Shown one piece after another: positions 25,372-33,160 of a DNA stretch of 64,000 nt. The DNA is from Eubacterium saphenum ATCC 49989. Its GTDB lineage: Bacteria > Bacillota > Clostridia > Peptostreptococcales > Anaerovoracaceae. The translations under genes were made by a program, and so were the position numbers. The notes under the pieces were generated by a model. The model was not told where the DNA came from, did not search any database, and saw nothing but the letters and a program-made list of their open reading frames with translations. Numbering within the stretch: the stretch's first letter is position 1; each line of letters begins with the position of its first letter. Where the stretch lies: positions 803,824-867,823 of the forward strand of contig GG688422.1 of NCBI GenBank assembly GCA_000161975.1. The letters run 5' to 3'.

Positions 25372-25545
25372 ATGAAAACTAAAGACCTTATAAAGTTACT
25401 TGAGAGAAACGGGTGGGAATTTAAACGTCATGGAGCTAACCACGATGTATATGTAAAAGGTTCGGAAAGAGAAAGTATAGTGCGGCATAAAGAGACTGAT
25501 GAACTGCTTGCAAAAGCAATTATTAAGAGGAGAAATTTAAAGTAA
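25372..25545 (+). CDS. hicA: HicA-type mRNA interferase toxin
   Basis: 57 residues starting MKTKDLIKLLERNGWEFKRH. It has the double-stranded-RNA-binding-like HicA fold: the active-site His lies in KRHGANHDVY and the C-terminus carries VRHKETDELLAKAIIKR. HicA cleaves mRNA when free; HicB neutralises it. ATG 25372 follows TAGGAGGTGG. The hicB start is 17 bases downstream behind its own AGGAGGTG, giving the usual toxin-first order. The autoregulatory operator upstream supports a live module. Confidence 0.9.
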   Translation: MKTKDLIKLLERNGWEFKRHGANHDVYVKGSERESIVRHKETDELLAKAIIKRRNLK

Positions 25546-25562
25546 AATATAGGAGGTGTAAA

Positions 25563-25964
25563 ATGAAAAAAGTGTATCCTATAATATTATCGAAAGGGAG
25601 TTCCGATAATTATATTGTATACATTCCGGATTTTCATATAAATACGAAAGGTATGGATGAGGGGCATGCGATAGAAATGGCTAGGGATGCAATAGGCATT
25701 GTGGGAATAGATATGGAAGATGAGAATGAAAAATTGCCAACTCCAACAGACCTTAAGGATATTGAAACCGGGGAAGGTGATATTGTAACTCTGGTAGATA
25801 TTGACTTTAGTGAGTATCGCAGAAAAAACGATATTAGATGTATTAGAAAAAACTGCACTATACCGTCATGGCTTAACTCAGAGGCGGAAAAGGCCGGGAT
25901 TAATTTTTCTGCAGTCCTGCAGGCGGGGCTTAAAAAAGAGTTAAAGTTAAAAAAGGAACTATAA
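25563..25964 (+). CDS. hicB: HicB-type antitoxin
   Basis: 133 residues. The N-terminal half (YPIILSKGSSDNYIVYIPDF ... MDEGHAIEMARDAIG) is the partially degraded RNase-H-like HicB fold that binds and blocks HicA. The C-terminal half (IPSWLNSEAEKAGINFSAVL ... ) looks like a ribbon-helix-helix DNA-binding domain, fitting the perfect inverted repeat over the promoter. ATG 25563 follows AGGAGGTGTAAA. The gene ends in a strong bidirectional terminator shared with the convergent tRNA-Lys. Confidence 0.9.
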   Translation: MKKVYPIILSKGSSDNYIVYIPDFHINTKGMDEGHAIEMARDAIGIVGIDMEDENEKLPTPTDLKDIETGEGDIVTLVDIDFSEYRRKNDIRCIRKNCTIPSWLNSEAEKAGINFSAVLQAGLKKELKLKKEL

Positions 25965-25965
25965 A

Positions 25966-26002
25966 AACGCCAACTGCCGTAATTTAGCAATTGGCGTTTT
26001 TA
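25966..26002. terminator. Bidirectional terminator between hicB and tRNA-Lys
   Basis: AACGCCAACTGC / GCAATTGGCGTT stem with flanking A-run and T-run, so it can end transcription from both sides. Confidence 0.85.
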
Positions 26003-26008
26003 TTTCTT

Positions 26009-26084
26009 TGGTACACCATCAGGGGTTCGAACCCTGGACACCCTGATTAAGAGTCAGGTGCTCTACCAACTGAGCTAATGGTGT
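26009..26084 (-). tRNA. tRNA-Lys (anticodon CUU)
   Basis: 76 bases on the minus strand with the 3' CCA encoded. Acceptor ACACCAT/ATGGTGT, D-arm AGCTCAGTTGGTAGAGC, anticodon stem CCTGA/TCAGG with loop CTCTTAA (anticodon CTT, reading AAG), and T-arm AGGGTTCGAACCCCT. All arms pair as expected. Confidence 0.95.
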
Positions 26085-26178
26085 AAATTAATACGTTTAC
26101 TAATTTACCATTTAATCCCCGTTTTTGTCAAGATTTGGTCTGAAAAATTATACATCGCACGTGAAATTTATTTCGCTG

Positions 26179-26799
26179 TTAAAAGACGGTTTTGGCGAGC
26201 TTTATGAAGTCGTAAAGCAATGAACCCCCGTAGAAAATAATGAAGGCTCCACATACCATGTTTATGAAGTTGAAAATTTTCGGTGTTATCTTTGATTTAA
26301 ACAGCGTAACTACGGTGGTAAGGCTGAACCACCATAAAGCGGAAGCAATGCAGACGCCCAGCATAAATACGTATCCTAAATTTTGAGGTATAGTGGCCTT
26401 GGAAGCGCCGAGAAGTAGAGTCCCGTCAATAAGCGCCTGTGGGTTAAACCACGTTACGATGCATGCGGTGGTTAAAACCTTTGCGATGGGTATATCGACG
26501 TCTGTAGAGTCATCTAATTTTGTTTTAGAACGAATTATGGAAAACCCTATATATATCACTACCAGCGAACCTATACCCATGACTGTGAGTTCCAGCCATT
26601 TAGATGCGCTCATTATAGCACCTGCTCCTAAAAAGCATGCGACTGACAGCGTTATATCAAAAAACATTATTATAAATGCTGTGATGTATGCTCTTTTTTT
26701 GCTTTGTGTAAGTGAAGTATTTATTGCAAATAAATTTTGAACTCCTATGGGAGCTACATATGCAATGCCGAGCGTAAAACCTTTTAAAAAATATATCAT
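26179..26799 (-). CDS. LysE/ArgO family amino-acid exporter
   Basis: 206 residues with five to six membrane segments. Family features: GIAYVAPIGVQNLFAIN at the N-terminus, the aspartate in IMFFDITLSVACF and the ITWFNPQAL-like VTWFNPQALIDG near residue 120, all typical of LysE/ArgO basic amino-acid exporters. It should export lysine, arginine or analogues at the cost of the proton gradient. ATG 26799 follows AAAGGGAG. It has its own promoter (26868-26896). It lies next to tRNA-Lys, probably by chance. Confidence 0.9.
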   Translation of the reverse strand: MIYFLKGFTLGIAYVAPIGVQNLFAINTSLTQSKKRAYITAFIIMFFDITLSVACFLGAGAIMSASKWLELTVMGIGSLVVIYIGFSIIRSKTKLDDSTDVDIPIAKVLTTACIVTWFNPQALIDGTLLLGASKATIPQNLGYVFMLGVCIASALWWFSLTTVVTLFKSKITPKIFNFINMVCGAFIIFYGGSLLYDFIKLAKTVF

Positions 26800-26867
26800 G
26801 ATAAAACTCCCTTTAAGAAAAGTGCATCTGAATGGCGTTGCACATATAAAGCATGCACTATGCCCGA

Positions 26868-26896
26868 ATTATAACAAAGTTAAGGGGGTGTTGCAA
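26868..26896 (-). promoter_or_regulatory. Promoter of the LysE-type gene
   Basis: On the minus strand: TTGCAA (26891-26896), 17-bp spacer, TATAAT (26868-26873), 68 bases before the ATG. Confidence 0.7.
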
Positions 26897-27007
26897 GATT
26901 GTTATATATTACAAAAAATCAAAACTCGTAAAATAATACATGCTTTAAAACAGAAGAAATGGAGCGAAAAAAATGATATTTCTTATGGAAAATATAAAAA
27001 GATTGGG

Positions 27008-27013
27008 TATAAT
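27008..27013 (+). promoter_or_regulatory. -10 box before the Ig-like/FMN-binding protein
   Basis: TATAAT 46 bases before the ATG at 27059; the nearest -35-like hexamer (TTATGG, 26983) is 19 bp away and weak. Confidence 0.45.
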
Positions 27014-27058
27014 GGTAGCGGTAGTTAATTTTCGTGCTGATATTGAAAGGAAGTGAGT

Positions 27059-29185
27059 ATGAAAAATATGTTTAAAAAAGCAGTAGCAATTTGCTTGTGT
27101 GGAATGTTGGTGATTCCTACGGCAGGTGTTACTCAGGCGAAAAAACCTAAACAGAAGAAACTCAAGGTAAATTCTTCTGTGGCATCAAAGGTTATTGACA
27201 TCAAAGGTGAGACAAGACTTTCCGTAAAAGGAATCAAGACTTCAAAGCTTAAATTTAAATCTTTGAACAAGAAAGTGGCAACAGTAAACAAGAAAGGTAT
27301 TGTTACAGGCAAGAAAAAGGGTAAGGTAAAAATTAAGGTTACAGCGAAGAAGAGAAAGCCGGGAGTAATAAAGATTACGGTTAAAGACTTAAAGCCAACC
27401 GCATTGAATGTAAAACAAAAAACCTTGAAGATAGCTAAAGGCAAAAAGGCTAAGCTAAATACAAAAGTTGCGCCGGGCGGAGTGTATTGCCCGTTGAGTT
27501 TTAGTTCTTCCAATGCGGGTATAGCTACGGTTGACAAAGCCGGCGTAGTGAAGGGCAAGGCGGATGGCGAAGCGCAGATTGAAGTAAAGACAAAAGAAAA
27601 GAATAAGGCCGGTGAATTTCTAACAAAAACAGTAAAAGTTGTAGTTGGAAAAGGCAAGCCGGATGATGGCAAATTTGTTGACGGAACATGGTTCGGAACG
27701 GGAAAGAGAAGCTATTATTATGAAGCAAACGGTCCTGACATAGTTAAAATCGATGCAGAAGGCGGCAAGGTAAAGGACGTTGCAGAGATTAAGAAAACGG
27801 AAGACCCTGAATATGACTACGGTAGAGAGAAGCTCTTTGACTGGGTAAAAGGTAAGGATGATAAAGAAGTAGACGAAATGCTTCAAAAGCTTATAAAGAG
27901 ATTGCAGGGAGGACCGCAGCCTTTAGATACCGTATCGGGTGCTACAGAAACAGCGGTAGGTAATTTAAGTGCTATTCAGAACGCAATTCATCGATCAAAA
28001 AAATACAGCAAGGACAACAAAGAACAAAATATCAACTATATTGATTTTGTGAAACGACCTTCGGCAGCACAATTTTACGGTGACTCAGGAAAAACATTTA
28101 AATTGGATGATACCGTAATGAAGGTAGCTTTTAAAGACGGTACTACAAAAGACGTTAAATATAATGACTTGGAAGCTAATGGAATTAATGTTTCACCTAA
28201 GCACGGAAGTCCACTTCCTGCGATAGGGTCTGAAGGGTTGATTCATTTCACCGTTGAGGATTCATTGATTGATATGCCTACAAGGTATCAGGTTCAAAAA
28301 GAGAAAAAGCCTGCGTGGGCAACGAAGATAGTGATTACATTCAAAGATGCCACTAAGCATGAAATCGATTTAAACGAAAATGACTTCATATATAACTATA
28401 AGTTTGACAAGGAAATCGATAAAACGGAGATCTTTTACGGAGATCGTAAATTGGCTGACGGAACTACTACCATACCGCTACAATGGGATTTAGATATTTC
28501 AAAGGCAGAGCTTCCTGAGGATGCAACACATTGGGGATTCAAATATTATCGTTTGGTTTTAGAGCCTGCGGAAGATAATTCAAATATCAAAAAGCTTTTT
28601 GTTGATGAAGCCAGCCTAAAGAGAGAATACAAAGTGGGTGATGAGCTTAATTACGATAACGTAAACATAACAGCAACTACTGAAAAGGGTACTGAAAAGC
28701 ATTTTACTAACTGGAATGATTGCAGTACTTTCGGAATAACCGCAAATCTTGCCAAAGGATATAAGTTTACAGACGCAGATGCGGGAGAAAAAGAGCTAAC
28801 ATTTAGCTATAAAAATCAGGATAATACGGAAGTATCAGTTACGGTAAAGCTGACGATTAAAAATGTTGATAAAAATATACCGGCTAAGATTTTGATGACA
28901 AGCAATGAACAGGAACCTTACGTTAAGACTATAGACATCAGCGATGAAGATCAGACTAAATTTAAAAATGATGGAAGTATTGTATTGCAAGGTATTACTT
29001 TACCTAAAAAGTATGAGGCTAATTGGAGCACGGCATTTACGTATAAGGTACTAAATAATGCAGGTCTTGAGCTTAATATTAAAACAGAAGTAAAAGCTAA
29101 TATATTAAGGATACATATTCTTGATTTTCCGTTACAGGATGAACAATTTGGCAGGATTATGTTTAGACCAAAGTTTGCTGATTAG
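27059..29185 (+). CDS. Secreted protein with Ig-like (Big_2) and covalent-FMN-binding domains
   Basis: 708 residues from ATG 27059 (AAAGGAAG upstream). A signal peptide (basic KNMFKK, then VAICLCGMLVIPTAG, cleavage near TQA-KK) is followed by two Lys-rich bacterial Ig-like domains (about 30-195; e.g. KVATVNKKGIVTGKKKGKVK and AGIATVDKAGVVKGKADGEA). Residues ~205-310 form an FMN-binding domain with the flavinylation-type motif LDTVSGATET, where the last Thr of SGAT is normally linked to FMN by ApbE. Further beta-rich repeats fill the C-terminal 390 residues. No LPXTG or lipobox was seen. A role as an extracytoplasmic flavoprotein in electron transfer is inferred. No ApbE gene lies nearby. Confidence 0.85.
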   Translation: MKNMFKKAVAICLCGMLVIPTAGVTQAKKPKQKKLKVNSSVASKVIDIKGETRLSVKGIKTSKLKFKSLNKKVATVNKKGIVTGKKKGKVKIKVTAKKRKPGVIKITVKDLKPTALNVKQKTLKIAKGKKAKLNTKVAPGGVYCPLSFSSSNAGIATVDKAGVVKGKADGEAQIEVKTKEKNKAGEFLTKTVKVVVGKGKPDDGKFVDGTWFGTGKRSYYYEANGPDIVKIDAEGGKVKDVAEIKKTEDPEYDYGREKLFDWVKGKDDKEVDEMLQKLIKRLQGGPQPLDTVSGATETAVGNLSAIQNAIHRSKKYSKDNKEQNINYIDFVKRPSAAQFYGDSGKTFKLDDTVMKVAFKDGTTKDVKYNDLEANGINVSPKHGSPLPAIGSEGLIHFTVEDSLIDMPTRYQVQKEKKPAWATKIVITFKDATKHEIDLNENDFIYNYKFDKEIDKTEIFYGDRKLADGTTTIPLQWDLDISKAELPEDATHWGFKYYRLVLEPAEDNSNIKKLFVDEASLKREYKVGDELNYDNVNITATTEKGTEKHFTNWNDCSTFGITANLAKGYKFTDADAGEKELTFSYKNQDNTEVSVTVKLTIKNVDKNIPAKILMTSNEQEPYVKTIDISDEDQTKFKNDGSIVLQGITLPKKYEANWSTAFTYKVLNNAGLELNIKTEVKANILRIHILDFPLQDEQFGRIMFRPKFAD

Positions 29186-29244
29186 TGGGACGAAATGTTT
29201 ATATAAAATAAAATAAAATAGAAAGATTTTCGTAACAATTAAAA

Positions 29245-29274
29245 AGTGTCCGAAATTATCTCGGGCACTTTTTT
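29245..29274 (+). terminator. Terminator after the FMN-binding protein gene
   Basis: AGTGTCCGA / TCGGGCACT stem, loop AATTATC, then T6. Confidence 0.85.
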
Positions 29275-29362
29275 AATAGTAGATACTATTATTAATTTTG
29301 ACTGCCTTTATAAAAACAACATAAGTATAGATGTCATTTTCATGAGGGGTATATATGTTGTG

Positions 29363-30214
29363 CTAATTCCAGTTTCCTTCCGCAACAATGCATGCACTGC
29401 CGCCCACCTCTATAGTGTAGTGATCGTTTTTAAGAGCAGCATGTACATGAAGAGAAGAAGGTCGGTTCATTTCTATACCTTGTTTTACGACATAATTCAG
29501 ATCGTCTGAATTAAAGAAATTATGCTTCAGCAAATATCCGGCGAGTCCGCCGTTGGCACTGCCTGTAGCTGCATCTTCTTTAAAGCCTATATCATCTACG
29601 AATACTCTGCCCCTTATATTTCCATCGTCTTCAATAAATGCGAGAAGATCACCTTTGCATTGATTATCTATAAAGTCTTGAAAAGCGGGGTGATTTACAC
29701 AGCATTTTTTTAATGCGTTTAAATCCTTAATAGGTATCATTATAGCCGATATCCCGGTAGAAACTTCTTCGATTGGATAATCATCTCGAATATCATCTTC
29801 TTCGATACAAAGGATTTTAGCAAGTTGTTTGCGTGTGAATGTTTTTTTGAATTCCGGCTGGTTTTGTGTCATTGTCAGCACTTCTCCTTTAACAGTTACA
29901 GGTATTTGACCGGCTTTAAGGTTGAGAATGATTTTATCGCTTGTGCCACCTTCTATAATGTTGTTGATAATATAAGACGTTCCGAGTGTAGGGTGTCCTG
30001 CAAACGGGATTTCTACTTCAGGGGTAAATATTCTCACATCATAACCGCCGTTTGATTGTTTTCCCGACATTATGAATGTGCTTTCAGAAAATCCTATCTC
30101 ATTTGCCATCTGCTGCATTTCTTCCGTTTCGAGATCTTTGTCAACCATGAATACCGCCAATTGATTACCGCTATATTTGCTATCTGTAAAGCAATCTACA
30201 ATATAAAATTTCAT
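29363..30214 (-). CDS. PhzF family isomerase-like protein
   Basis: 283 residues, standard for the PhzF/diaminopimelate-epimerase-fold family. The N-terminus MKFYIVDCFTDSKYSGNQLA carries the family GNxxAV motif; the catalytic Glu is in IGFSESTFI, and IPFAGHPTLGTSYII and EDAATGSANGGLAGYLL match the two conserved glycine-rich segments. PhzF itself isomerises a phenazine precursor, but most bacterial homologues are uncharacterised, and no phenazine genes are present here. ATG 30214 follows GAAAGGAG on the minus strand. A -10-like TATAAT lies at 30271-30276. Confidence 0.9.
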   Translation of the reverse strand: MKFYIVDCFTDSKYSGNQLAVFMVDKDLETEEMQQMANEIGFSESTFIMSGKQSNGGYDVRIFTPEVEIPFAGHPTLGTSYIINNIIEGGTSDKIILNLKAGQIPVTVKGEVLTMTQNQPEFKKTFTRKQLAKILCIEEDDIRDDYPIEEVSTGISAIMIPIKDLNALKKCCVNHPAFQDFIDNQCKGDLLAFIEDDGNIRGRVFVDDIGFKEDAATGSANGGLAGYLLKHNFFNSDDLNYVVKQGIEMNRPSSLHVHAALKNDHYTIEVGGSACIVAEGNWN

Positions 30215-30390
30215 GTTAATCTCCTTTCTAAAAAACTATGTTACCGGTGCAAGGTTTTGCTTGCATAATTATTATAGCACTATAGTACTTGTTACTGCAT
30301 GCGTTTATGTTGAAATATACAGATTTTCCGTATCTTGTTGCTAAAATATTTCGAATGCAAATTATAAGGAGGGTAGAGCTCATCCTGTCT

Positions 30391-30470
30391 CTTTTTCATA
30401 AGGGAGTATATTACGACTTTTAATCCGAGGCAATTTCATTTGCAGCATACTAGGGCGTTTATATTTTTGC
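30391..30470. repeat. Second dispersed intergenic repeat (family S), copy 1
   Basis: TTTTTCATAAGGGAGTATATT, CGACTTTTAATCCGAGGCAA, TTTCATTTGCAGCATACTAG. Related copies at 42276-42350 and 43577-43653. This copy is the most diverged. It lies in the ~330-base gap before the YibE-type gene. Confidence 0.6.
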
Positions 30471-30543
30471 TTCGGAATGCGATTCTATGACGGTTGTGAA
30501 TAGTTGTTTTTTGAGCGATATTCATTTATTATTTATGAAGTGA

Positions 30544-31677
30544 GTGCTTTTGATAAAGGGTGTATATTTGAATATTAAGGAAGAGCTTATAGAAAATAAA
30601 AAGACGAGAAGCCATATTATTATGGGATGTGTATTGTTGTTTGTCGGCATGCTACTATCGTTTTTGACTCTTCACGATGAGACGTTTTATAAAACAAAAA
30701 TCGTCAAGATCAATGATGTATATGAAAAGATAGAGAGAGAATACAAAAATAAAGAGAAGAGGATAAAACAAACGATAAAGGGCGAGATAGTTAACGGTAG
30801 TCATAAGGGAAAGTCGATAGAATTGAGCCATAAATATTATTCTTCTCAAGTTTATGATGATGTATATAGCAAGGGTGATAGAGTATTTATAGAAAAAAAT
30901 AATGAGGGATATTCTATATCCGGAAAAAAAAGAGACCATCATGCAGTTCTTATGATATTTATTCTGCTTGCAATGCTTGTGATGGTAGCAGGAACCAAGG
31001 GGATCACCACGTTTTTATCCTTGATTATAAATTTAATTGTTCTTTTTGGAGCTATTCAGCTATATATCAGAGGGATTAACTTAGTGCTGGTTATTTCTAT
31101 AAGTGTAATTCTGTTTGCTCTTATGTTGCTGGGATTTAATACAGGATTTTCAAAAAAAACGTATAGTGCAGCGATTTCTACCGTAGTATCACTTTTTATT
31201 GCTACGCTCATTTCATATCTTGTTATGAAGCTGGCACCGGAACCGAATTACGAGTTTTTTGAGTACTTGCCGCAGCCCTATGATGTATATGATGCTAAGT
31301 TGATTTTCATTGCAAGCATAATAATAACAGGACTTGGAGCAGTCATGGACATTGCCGTTACCATGACATCGCTTGTTTCTGAAATCCTCAGAAAGAATCC
31401 TGAGGTTTCCGTGCGCGAACTTAAAAAATCCTGCGCCAAGGTAGGCGATGATGTGCTTGGAACGATGATAAATGTAGTGTTTTTCAGCAATGTAGCGGCA
31501 GCAATACCGTTTTTGATACTTTCTTTAAAAAATGGAATAGACGTAGACAAGGTGCTTAAGTACAATGTTTTCTTTGATATCGTGCGATTCTTTACGGGCA
31601 GCATCGCTACAGTGCTGGCTATACCGGTATCCGCAATGGTTGCAGTTAAAATATTTAGAAAGCGAGAAGAGCAATGA
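30544..31677 (+). CDS. YibE/F family membrane protein (first of pair)
   Basis: Up to 377 residues. One N-terminal membrane segment (MGCVLLFVGMLLSFLTLHDE), an extracytoplasmic loop of ~100 residues, then seven or so hydrophobic segments. The sequences VAGTKGITTFLSLIINL and ITGLGAVMDIAVTMTSLVSE are characteristic of YibE/F (pfam07907). Function of the family is unknown. The GTG at 30544 has a weak ribosome binding site; TTG 30568 sits 7 bases after AAAGGG and may be the true start. The stop overlaps the next gene by four bases (ATGA), so the two are made together, probably as a complex. Confidence 0.85.
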   Translation: MLLIKGVYLNIKEELIENKKTRSHIIMGCVLLFVGMLLSFLTLHDETFYKTKIVKINDVYEKIEREYKNKEKRIKQTIKGEIVNGSHKGKSIELSHKYYSSQVYDDVYSKGDRVFIEKNNEGYSISGKKRDHHAVLMIFILLAMLVMVAGTKGITTFLSLIINLIVLFGAIQLYIRGINLVLVISISVILFALMLLGFNTGFSKKTYSAAISTVVSLFIATLISYLVMKLAPEPNYEFFEYLPQPYDVYDAKLIFIASIIITGLGAVMDIAVTMTSLVSEILRKNPEVSVRELKKSCAKVGDDVLGTMINVVFFSNVAAAIPFLILSLKNGIDVDKVLKYNVFFDIVRFFTGSIATVLAIPVSAMVAVKIFRKREEQ

Positions 31678-32432
31678 TATTGATTTTGGCTGCTATATTT
31701 TTAGGGCTCGTATTGATAATCAGTGGTGATAGAGGGGCTAAATCGCTAATTACATTAGCTGTAAATGCAGGAGCCCTTTCGATTTTAATATTACTGATTA
31801 ACAAGGGCACACACCCTGTGTTGGCATTTCTGATAGCGTGCATTATAATTGTTGCTGTAACTCTTTTTTATCAAAACGGCATTAATTTAAAAACTGTAGC
31901 GGCAGGTATTGCGATATTAGGAGTTATGCTTGTATTGCTGCCGTTTTTTCATTGGGTGCAGGTGGGTGCTCAGCTCCAAGGGATACCTAATTCTGCGTAC
32001 GAAATTACGGATGCAAACGGATATATAAGAACTATAGGAGTATCTATGAAATGGTTATACACCGGAGCTATTTTTCTAATGCTTATAGGTGCACTTATAG
32101 ATTCCGCTATAGCAGTTTCAACAGCTACCTATGAGGTGGTGCGGCATAAGAGGGGAATGGGTGTAATTGAAATTTTTGTGTCTGCTATGAAAATGGGAGA
32201 AGATATTTTAGCAACAATGACGCATACTCTCTTCTTTATATATATTGCTGAGATGCTTGCACTCATAATACAATTTGCTCAAAGTTATAGCTTTTCAAGA
32301 ATAATAAATTCAAAGGAGTTTCTGCAGGGAATATATGAAATTACGACAGGCTGCATAGGTTGCACGTTTACAATTCCTATATGTGGTATAATTTGCGCTG
32401 TTATTTACAGTAGGATAAAAATAGTTGAATAA
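31674..32432 (+). CDS. YibE/F family membrane protein (second of pair)
   Basis: 252 residues, about seven membrane segments, lacking the N-terminal extracytoplasmic domain of its neighbour. Shared family segments: ISGDRGAKSLITLAVNAGAL, MLIGALIDSAIAVSTATYEV and MKMGEDILATMTHTLFFIYI. Starts in the ATGA overlap at 31674. YibE/YibF pairs occur throughout Firmicutes without a known substrate. The 3' end is partly duplicated right after the stop (see 32449-32502). Confidence 0.85.
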   Translation: MILILAAIFLGLVLIISGDRGAKSLITLAVNAGALSILILLINKGTHPVLAFLIACIIIVAVTLFYQNGINLKTVAAGIAILGVMLVLLPFFHWVQVGAQLQGIPNSAYEITDANGYIRTIGVSMKWLYTGAIFLMLIGALIDSAIAVSTATYEVVRHKRGMGVIEIFVSAMKMGEDILATMTHTLFFIYIAEMLALIIQFAQSYSFSRIINSKEFLQGIYEITTGCIGCTFTIPICGIICAVIYSRIKIVE

Positions 32433-32448
32433 TGTGAGTTCTTCGTTA

Positions 32449-32502
32449 ATTTGCAGTATTTCTGCAGCCACAGTTTATAGCAAAATGAAAATAATAGAAT
32501 AG
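32449..32502 (+). pseudogene. Relic of the 3' end of the YibF-type gene
   Basis: Frame ICSISAATVYSKMKIIE ends in TAG at 32500-32502 and matches the last residues of the gene before it (IICAVIYSRIKIVE). It is a 54-base decayed duplicate of the gene end. Confidence 0.55.
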
Positions 32503-32529
32503 ATGAGAGAGAATTATTAGAGGAAAGAT

Positions 32530-33030
32530 ATGTTTATTATGGATAGGAACAGCAAGAAGTTTAAAGCAGTTGTCTTATTATGCATTGTACTGACAGCATT
32601 ATCATTCACAGGTTGTAAAAAGGATTCGGAGACTGATAAAAAGAAAGTGCAGGAAGGCAAAAAGGAAAAGATCGTGGTTACCGAAAAATTTTTCCATTCT
32701 CAGATTATGGAAATTTACACAAATGAAAAACCATATCTTGGAAAAGAGATAGAACTTGAGGGAATGCTTAAAAAACCGGGAAAAGGCTTATATGCTGTCC
32801 TTAGAAACGGCCCCGGATGTTGCGGAAATGATTCGGTGCTTGGATTCGAGGTGAAAACAAAGGATAAGAAGATGCTTAAAATCCTCAAGTCCGGAAAGAA
32901 GGATGCATGGATTAAGGCATCCGGCATACTGAAAAAATATAAAGAGGACGGGAAGGAACTGCTTTACCTCGAGCTTAAGGAAGCAAAAATACTTAAGACC
33001 AGGGGCAAAGAAACCGTGAAAGCGACTTAA
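32530..33030 (+). CDS. Lipoprotein with OB-fold-like (DUF1980-like) domain
   Basis: 166 residues. Residues 1-29 are a lipoprotein signal with lipobox SFTGC, then a Lys/Glu-rich linker. The segment FFHSQIMEIYTNEKPYLGKEIELEGML ... GPGCCGNDSVLGFEV ... AWIKASGILKKYKEDGKELL has the strand pattern and paired Cys (CC) seen in the C-terminal OB-like domain of YcgQ/DUF1980 proteins; this is a by-eye resemblance. It probably sits on the outside of the membrane and, given its position, may work with the YibE/YibF pair. ATG 32530 follows AGAGGAAAG; ATG 32539 is possible. Confidence 0.7.
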   Translation: MFIMDRNSKKFKAVVLLCIVLTALSFTGCKKDSETDKKKVQEGKKEKIVVTEKFFHSQIMEIYTNEKPYLGKEIELEGMLKKPGKGLYAVLRNGPGCCGNDSVLGFEVKTKDKKMLKILKSGKKDAWIKASGILKKYKEDGKELLYLELKEAKILKTRGKETVKAT

Positions 33031-33084
33031 AATTAATGGATCTAATATCTTGGAGATTCCTAAGGTGATAAGAGGCGTGTTTGG

Positions 33085-33114
33085 TTGACTGGCAAGTAGG
33101 TGATTCTGTATAAT
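33085..33114 (+). promoter_or_regulatory. Promoter before aconitase
   Basis: TTGACT (33085-33090), 18-bp spacer, TATAAT (33109-33114), 47 bases before the aconitase ATG. Confidence 0.75.
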
Positions 33115-33160
33115 TGTATACAGTTTTAGGGAGTGTTTAAATTATTAAAAGGAGCAGTAG

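Noticed and set aside
26009..26084. tRNA-Lys as an integration site for the plastic region
   Set aside because: No integrase and no repeated tRNA 3' end (att site) was found on either side.
26747..27028. 93-codon open frame between the LysE-type gene and the FMN-binding protein
   Set aside because: It runs antisense through the lysE 5' end and its promoter, has no ribosome binding site and low-complexity Lys-rich sequence.
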